The position numbers were made by a program, and so were the translations under genes. A model generated the notes under the pieces. The model was not told the origin of the DNA and ran no database searches. It was given only the letters and a program-made list of their open reading frames with translations. Source: Anaerolineales bacterium (GTDB lineage Bacteria > Chloroflexota > Anaerolineae > Anaerolineales > Villigracilaceae). From it: a stretch of DNA of 17,563 bases. Location of the stretch: contig JAFGKO010000311.1 of the NCBI GenBank assembly GCA_016928525.1, positions 1 through 17,563 on the forward strand, in the 5' to 3' direction. Below, in pieces: positions 14,402-17,563 of this stretch (its first letter is position 1; every line of letters begins with the position of its first letter).

Positions 14402-16803
14402 AGCGACGGATGTGTCGCGGGATCCACCTCATGCATCATCTCATACACCGCATCGAAGATTGTCTCCGCGTTTGGCTTGGACCAGTAATCGCCGTCAGAG
14501 CCGTAAGCAGGGCGATGGGGTTTGCCGGGTAAGGTGGCCGGGGCAGAGTCGAGCCAGTAGTAACCGCCCTGCTTTTCGAGCACTTCCCGCATCATATAAG
14601 CGGACGTTCCACCAGGCACATCTTCATCCACGAAAATGACGCGGCTGGTCTTCTTCAAGGATTCAACGATTTTTCCGTGAATGTCGAACGGCAGCAGGGA
14701 TTGCACGTCGATGATTTCCACATCGATGCCAACCTCAGCTAACTTGTTGGCCGCGTCCATGGCGATCCGGCAGCAGGCACCGTAGGTCACCAGCGTGACA
14801 TCGTTGCCTTCGTGGATGACTTCGGGCACACCCAATAGGGTGGTGTACTCACCGATGTTATCGGGCAGTTTCTCCTTCACGCGGTAGCCGTTCAGCACCT
14901 CAACCACGATGGCGGGTTCGTCGGCGTGCAACAGGGTGGTGTAGAAGCCCGCCGCACGGGTCATGTCACGCGGCACCAGCACGTACATGCCGCGCACCAG
15001 ATGAATGATACCTGCCATCGGCGATCCGGAATGCCAGATGCCCTCCAGCCTGTGCCCGCGCGTACGCACGATGACCGGCGCCTTTTGCCCGCCTGCCGTA
15101 CGCCAGCGCAGGGTCGCCAGGTCGTCGCTCATCAGTTGCAGCGCGTACAGCAGGTAATCGAGATACTGGATTTCCGCGATCGGCCGCAGCCCTCTCATCG
15201 CCATACCGATAGCCTGCCCCAGAATCGTGGCCTCGCGGATGCCCGTGTCGGTCACCCGCAGCGCGCCATACTTCTCCTGCATTCCGCGAAAACCCTGGTT
15301 CACGTCGCCCAGGAAACCCACGTCTTCGCCAAAGGCGATCAGGCGCGGTTCCCTGTCCAGCAATTTGTCGAAGGCTGCGTTCATCACCTCGAAGCCCATC
15401 ACCGTCGGCGAATCCTGTGAATACGCGGGCTTCACCTCGGGGACGGCCAGCGCCGTCCCGCTGTACAGGTGCGAGCCGTAGCGCTCATCGTTGATTTTGT
15501 CCTGTTCATTCTTCCAGGTCACCAGCACTTGCTTGACGGGATTCTCATCCAGACGCAGGACTCGCAGGGCTTCATGCACGGTCATGTGGACGTCGCGCCT
15601 CGTCACCGACGGCAGGTCTGCCAGCCGTCCTTTGAGTTTTTCCAATTCTGATACTTTGGACGAACTACCTGCCACCTCGTCGAGCATGTCCAGGACCTGG
15701 GCGCGCTCCTCCAACAGCGGATTGAGATATGCTTCCCAGGCGCTTTTACGGATCCCTTCTACAGCCGCTCGATCGGCCTCTTCCACGGAAGCAAGCTCAG
15801 GGTCCGAAATGATGCGGCTCTCTATCATCCACTCGCGCATTTTCTTGATGCCGTCGAAGTCCGCTTCCCATTGCAGGCGCTCGGGCGTCTTGTAACGTTC
15901 ATGCGAACCGGAGGTGGAATGTCCCTGCGGCTGGGTGACGTCGGTGACATGCACCAGCGCCGGGATGTGATACTGGCGGGCGATCTCGGCGGCGGACGCG
16001 TAAGTTTCGAGCAGGGCGGGATAATCCCAGGCGCGGACGCTGTACAGGTCGTAGCCACGGTCGCAAGCCTCGGCGGGACAGGGGTCGCGCTGGAAGCCGC
16101 TCAGGATGGCGCCGATGTTCTCCTTGACCATCTGGAACTGGTTGGGGACGGAGATGCCGTAGCCGTCGTCGTAGATGGTGATGATAGAAGGCGCATGCAG
16201 CACACCGATGGCGTTGACCGACTCCCAGAAGATGCCCTCGGCAGTGGAAGCGTTGCCGATGCTGGCCCAGGCGATCTCGTCACCATTATGTGAGAACTCC
16301 GAGAATTGATGCAATTCTTCGAGCTTGCGGTAAACCACCGAGGCATACGCCAGCCCGACGGTGCGCGCCATTTGTGTTGCAGTGGGCGAAACGTCGGCAG
16401 CTACGTTGTAGTTCTGGGTCTGGTCTTTCCAGCGGCCATCAGGATACAAGTAACGCGTGGCGTAGTGGGCGTTCATCGAGCGGCCAGCAGTGGCAGGATC
16501 GTGCTCCACATCGGCGTGGGCGTAGAGTTGGGCAAAAAATTCCTGGATGCTCGTGGTTCCCAGGACGAACATCCAGGTCTGGTCGCGGTAGTAGCCGGAG
16601 CGCCAGTCGCCTTTGCGGAAGGCGCGCGCCATGGCAAGCTGAGCGATTTCCTTGCCGTCGCCGAAAATGCCGAACTTGGCCTTGCCGGAAAGCACCTCGC
16701 GGCGGCCAATCAGGGATGCTTGCCGTGACTGGTAGGCCAAACGGTAGTCTTTGAGGATTTCTTCGGGGGGCAGGGGTAAGGGATGGGGGGGCTTTTTGGG
16801 CAT
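14395..16803 (-). CDS. 2-oxoacid dehydrogenase E1, fused alpha and beta subunits
   Basis: 802 residues: an E1-alpha part (about 1-390), a helical connector (about 390-460) and an E1-beta part (about 465-802). The thiamine-diphosphate enzyme decarboxylates the 2-oxoacid and acylates the lipoyl arm of E2. Alpha marks: YYRDQTWMFVLG, and the TPP/metal motif GNASTAEG (183-190) followed 22 residues later by DDGYGIS (212-218). Beta marks: AFGEDVG, TGIREATILGQAIGMAM, the HSGSPMAG loop and FVDEDVPGG. Most PDH and BCKDH E1 alpha and beta chains are separate genes; fused forms exist in several phyla. In the metal site the canonical Asp and Asn appear exchanged (Asn184, Asp213). Substrate undecided. The start has no clear Shine-Dalgarno, and the leader contains heptad repeats. 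Confidence 0.93.
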   Translation of the reverse strand: MPKKPPHPLPLPPEEILKDYRLAYQSRQASLIGRREVLSGKAKFGIFGDGKEIAQLAMARAFRKGDWRSGYYRDQTWMFVLGTTSIQEFFAQLYAHADVEHDPATAGRSMNAHYATRYLYPDGRWKDQTQNYNVAADVSPTATQMARTVGLAYASVVYRKLEELHQFSEFSHNGDEIAWASIGNASTAEGIFWESVNAIGVLHAPSIITIYDDGYGISVPNQFQMVKENIGAILSGFQRDPCPAEACDRGYDLYSVRAWDYPALLETYASAAEIARQYHIPALVHVTDVTQPQGHSTSGSHERYKTPERLQWEADFDGIKKMREWMIESRIISDPELASVEEADRAAVEGIRKSAWEAYLNPLLEERAQVLDMLDEVAGSSSKVSELEKLKGRLADLPSVTRRDVHMTVHEALRVLRLDENPVKQVLVTWKNEQDKINDERYGSHLYSGTALAVPEVKPAYSQDSPTVMGFEVMNAAFDKLLDREPRLIAFGEDVGFLGDVNQGFRGMQEKYGALRVTDTGIREATILGQAIGMAMRGLRPIAEIQYLDYLLYALQLMSDDLATLRWRTAGGQKAPVIVRTRGHRLEGIWHSGSPMAGIIHLVRGMYVLVPRDMTRAAGFYTTLLHADEPAIVVEVLNGYRVKEKLPDNIGEYTTLLGVPEVIHEGNDVTLVTYGACCRIAMDAANKLAEVGIDVEIIDVQSLLPFDIHGKIVESLKKTSRVIFVDEDVPGGTSAYMMREVLEKQGGYYWLDSAPATLPGKPHRPAYGSDGDYWSKPNAETIFDAVYEMMHEVDPATHPSLR

Positions 16804-16822
16804 TTTTTTCAGACTTGAGATG

Positions 16823-16883
16823 TTAGACTTTAGACTTTAGCCAGGAGTTCTAAAGTCTAATCGCTGAAGTCTAAAGTCTATTA
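16823..16883. repeat. Heptad repeat tract 7, foldback in the E1 leader
   Basis: TTAGACT units (16823-16836 and a partial) face TCTAAAG, TCTAATC, GCTGAAG, TCTAAAG, TCTATTA (16849-16883). TTAGACTTTAGA (16823-16834) pairs perfectly with TCTAAAGTCTAA (16849-16860) over 12 bp with a 14-base loop, and can pair instead with the second TCTAAAG block at 16870. The tract lies between the E1 start codon and its likely promoter, so it would be in the E1 mRNA leader. Confidence 0.75.
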
Positions 16884-16899
16884 CGAGTGGTTCAGTCTG

Positions 16900-16905
16900 A
16901 TTATA
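16900..16905 (-). promoter_or_regulatory. -10 box for the E1 operon
   Basis: A perfect TATAAT on the - strand, 96 bases before the E1 ATG. It predicts a leader of about 90 bases containing heptad tract 7. No convincing -35 box is seen. Confidence 0.45.
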
Positions 16906-16945
16906 ACGGAAAAGAATATTTATTCGGTATTACACGAAGACAGTA

Positions 16946-16951
16946 TATAAT
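16946..16951 (+). promoter_or_regulatory. -10 box of the NACHT-helical gene
   Basis: A perfect TATAAT, 36 bases before the ATG at 16988, back to back with the E1 promoter. The hexamer 17 bases upstream, TTCGGT, is a poor -35. GGAGA (16976-16980) is the ribosome-binding site, 7 bases before the ATG. Confidence 0.5.
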
Positions 16952-16987
16952 TGAATAGATTTCTATTAGCACTATGGAGAAGTAAAT

Positions 16988-17494
16988 ATGCTTGAGGAAT
17001 TGTTAGTCACAACTCTTGGTTCGACTATTGCGAAATTGTGTTTAGGATGGTGGTTAAAAAAACCCGAATTTGCCATCAATGCAACAGAAGGAGTGGTAGA
17101 TTATTTAGCTAAGTTAACTGGTGATGTAATTGCTGCTCGACGAGGAAATCGGCATTACGAAATATTAAGTGAGAGAGCAGCTGAAAGATTGAGCTATTTC
17201 TTAGAATGTGAATTTTGGGGCGTAACGGAAAATGGCTTATCACCAATTTGTCTAGCAGTCTCTGATACCATCCAATCCGCACCTATCTCTTTAGATCTAA
17301 TGGTGAAGAGAAATTTGGATCCAAGTGAACTTGCCGAATTTTATCAAAGCGGTTCTAGAAAATTCACTCGAGATTTTTCCGATTTCGAAAAATCTATATA
17401 CTACCGCTTGCTTTCTGAAGCCTGTACATTGGCTATAGAATTCAGTGCGAATTTGCCAAATTTTAATCAAAGAACACTTAGAACCTATCTCTAA
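16988..17494 (+). CDS. NACHT N-terminal helical-domain protein, lacking the NTPase
   Basis: 168 residues, all-helical. The pattern AERLSYFLECEFWGVTENGLSPICLAVSDTI, then LDLMVKRNLDPSELAEFY and YYRLLSEACTLAIEFSANLPNF, resembles the N-terminal helical domain that precedes NACHT NTPases of bacterial STAND proteins; I base this on recalled family resemblance, not a search. In such proteins the next segment would lead into a Walker A of the NACHT domain, but the frame stops at 17492-17494 after TLRTYL. Neither other frame to the window end gives a convincing continuation. The gene is clearly more AT-rich than the E1 gene beside it, which suggests transfer. It may be a remnant of a truncated STAND defence gene or a free-standing adaptor domain. 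Confidence 0.55.
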   Translation: MLEELLVTTLGSTIAKLCLGWWLKKPEFAINATEGVVDYLAKLTGDVIAARRGNRHYEILSERAAERLSYFLECEFWGVTENGLSPICLAVSDTIQSAPISLDLMVKRNLDPSELAEFYQSGSRKFTRDFSDFEKSIYYRLLSEACTLAIEFSANLPNFNQRTLRTYL

Positions 17495-17563
17495 ACTTCG
17501 CATTTTCGCCAGCAGATGATGGCACAGGCAAAGAAAAGCAAGGACAAATAATTAGAGGCCTTC
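17495..17563. other. Unassigned end of window
   Basis: The 69 bases after the helical-domain stop hold no feature I can support. The frame beginning at 17491 stays open to the window end but gives a polar sequence without family resemblance; the original frame meets a second stop at 17549-17551. Confidence 0.4.

Noticed and set aside
17491..17563. Frameshifted continuation of the NACHT-type protein
   Set aside because: The open frame gives a short polar sequence with no Walker A or helical pattern; too short to judge.

Overview
The window looks like a chromosomal segment from a Chloroflexota bacterium, most likely class Anaerolineae. This is inferred from gene style: a fused alpha-beta E1 of a 2-oxoacid dehydrogenase, a soluble histidine kinase with a LacI-like sensor, NACHT-type N-terminal helices, and abundant short degenerate repeats. 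It has not been checked against a database. GC content is moderate to high in the housekeeping genes. It drops in the membrane-protein pair (1.0-2.8 kb), the SIR2 gene (9.3-10.3 kb) and above all the last gene (17.0-17.5 kb).

Layout. 1-1007 (+): the 3' part of a CbiO/EcfA-like transporter ATPase, a palindromic repeat, and a small cupin, closed by a terminator. 1076-4078 (-): two tandem paralogous six-helix membrane proteins behind an MFS transporter. 4193-7429 (+): a large sensor kinase divergent from the MFS gene, with a near-perfect -10 box so close to the ATG that a leaderless mRNA is likely, and a strong terminator. 7510-8934 (-): a PhzF-family protein and a small helical protein. 9009-10347 (+): a promoter, a 51-bp hairpin, an unlisted 45-residue membrane peptide gene with a full Shine-Dalgarno, and a SIR2-like putative NADase. 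10406-16803 (-): a 2-oxoacid dehydrogenase cluster in the order fused E1, four-helix-bundle (S23) protein, E2, methyltransferase, E3. 16988-17494 (+): a free-standing or truncated NACHT N-terminal helical domain.

The E1, E2 and E3 genes supply a complete oxidative decarboxylation complex; the natural substrate (pyruvate, acetoin or branched-chain 2-oxoacid) cannot be told from sequence alone. The S23 and methyltransferase genes interrupt it and have no evident catalytic link.

Most notable structure. Degenerate 7-bp tandem repeats occur at seven places, nearly all in or around the dehydrogenase cluster. They resemble the heptanucleotide STRR repeats described in cyanobacteria. Two tracts bracket the S23 gene in opposite orientation, and three lie inside the E2 gene exactly in its two interdomain linkers, where they are translated. 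A second repeat family (a palindrome with GTCACAAATT arms) occurs twice, once as the predicted 5' end of the membrane-peptide/SIR2 transcript. The best candidate for an undescribed system is the 45-residue membrane peptide plus SIR2 pair; the assignment to defence is inference.
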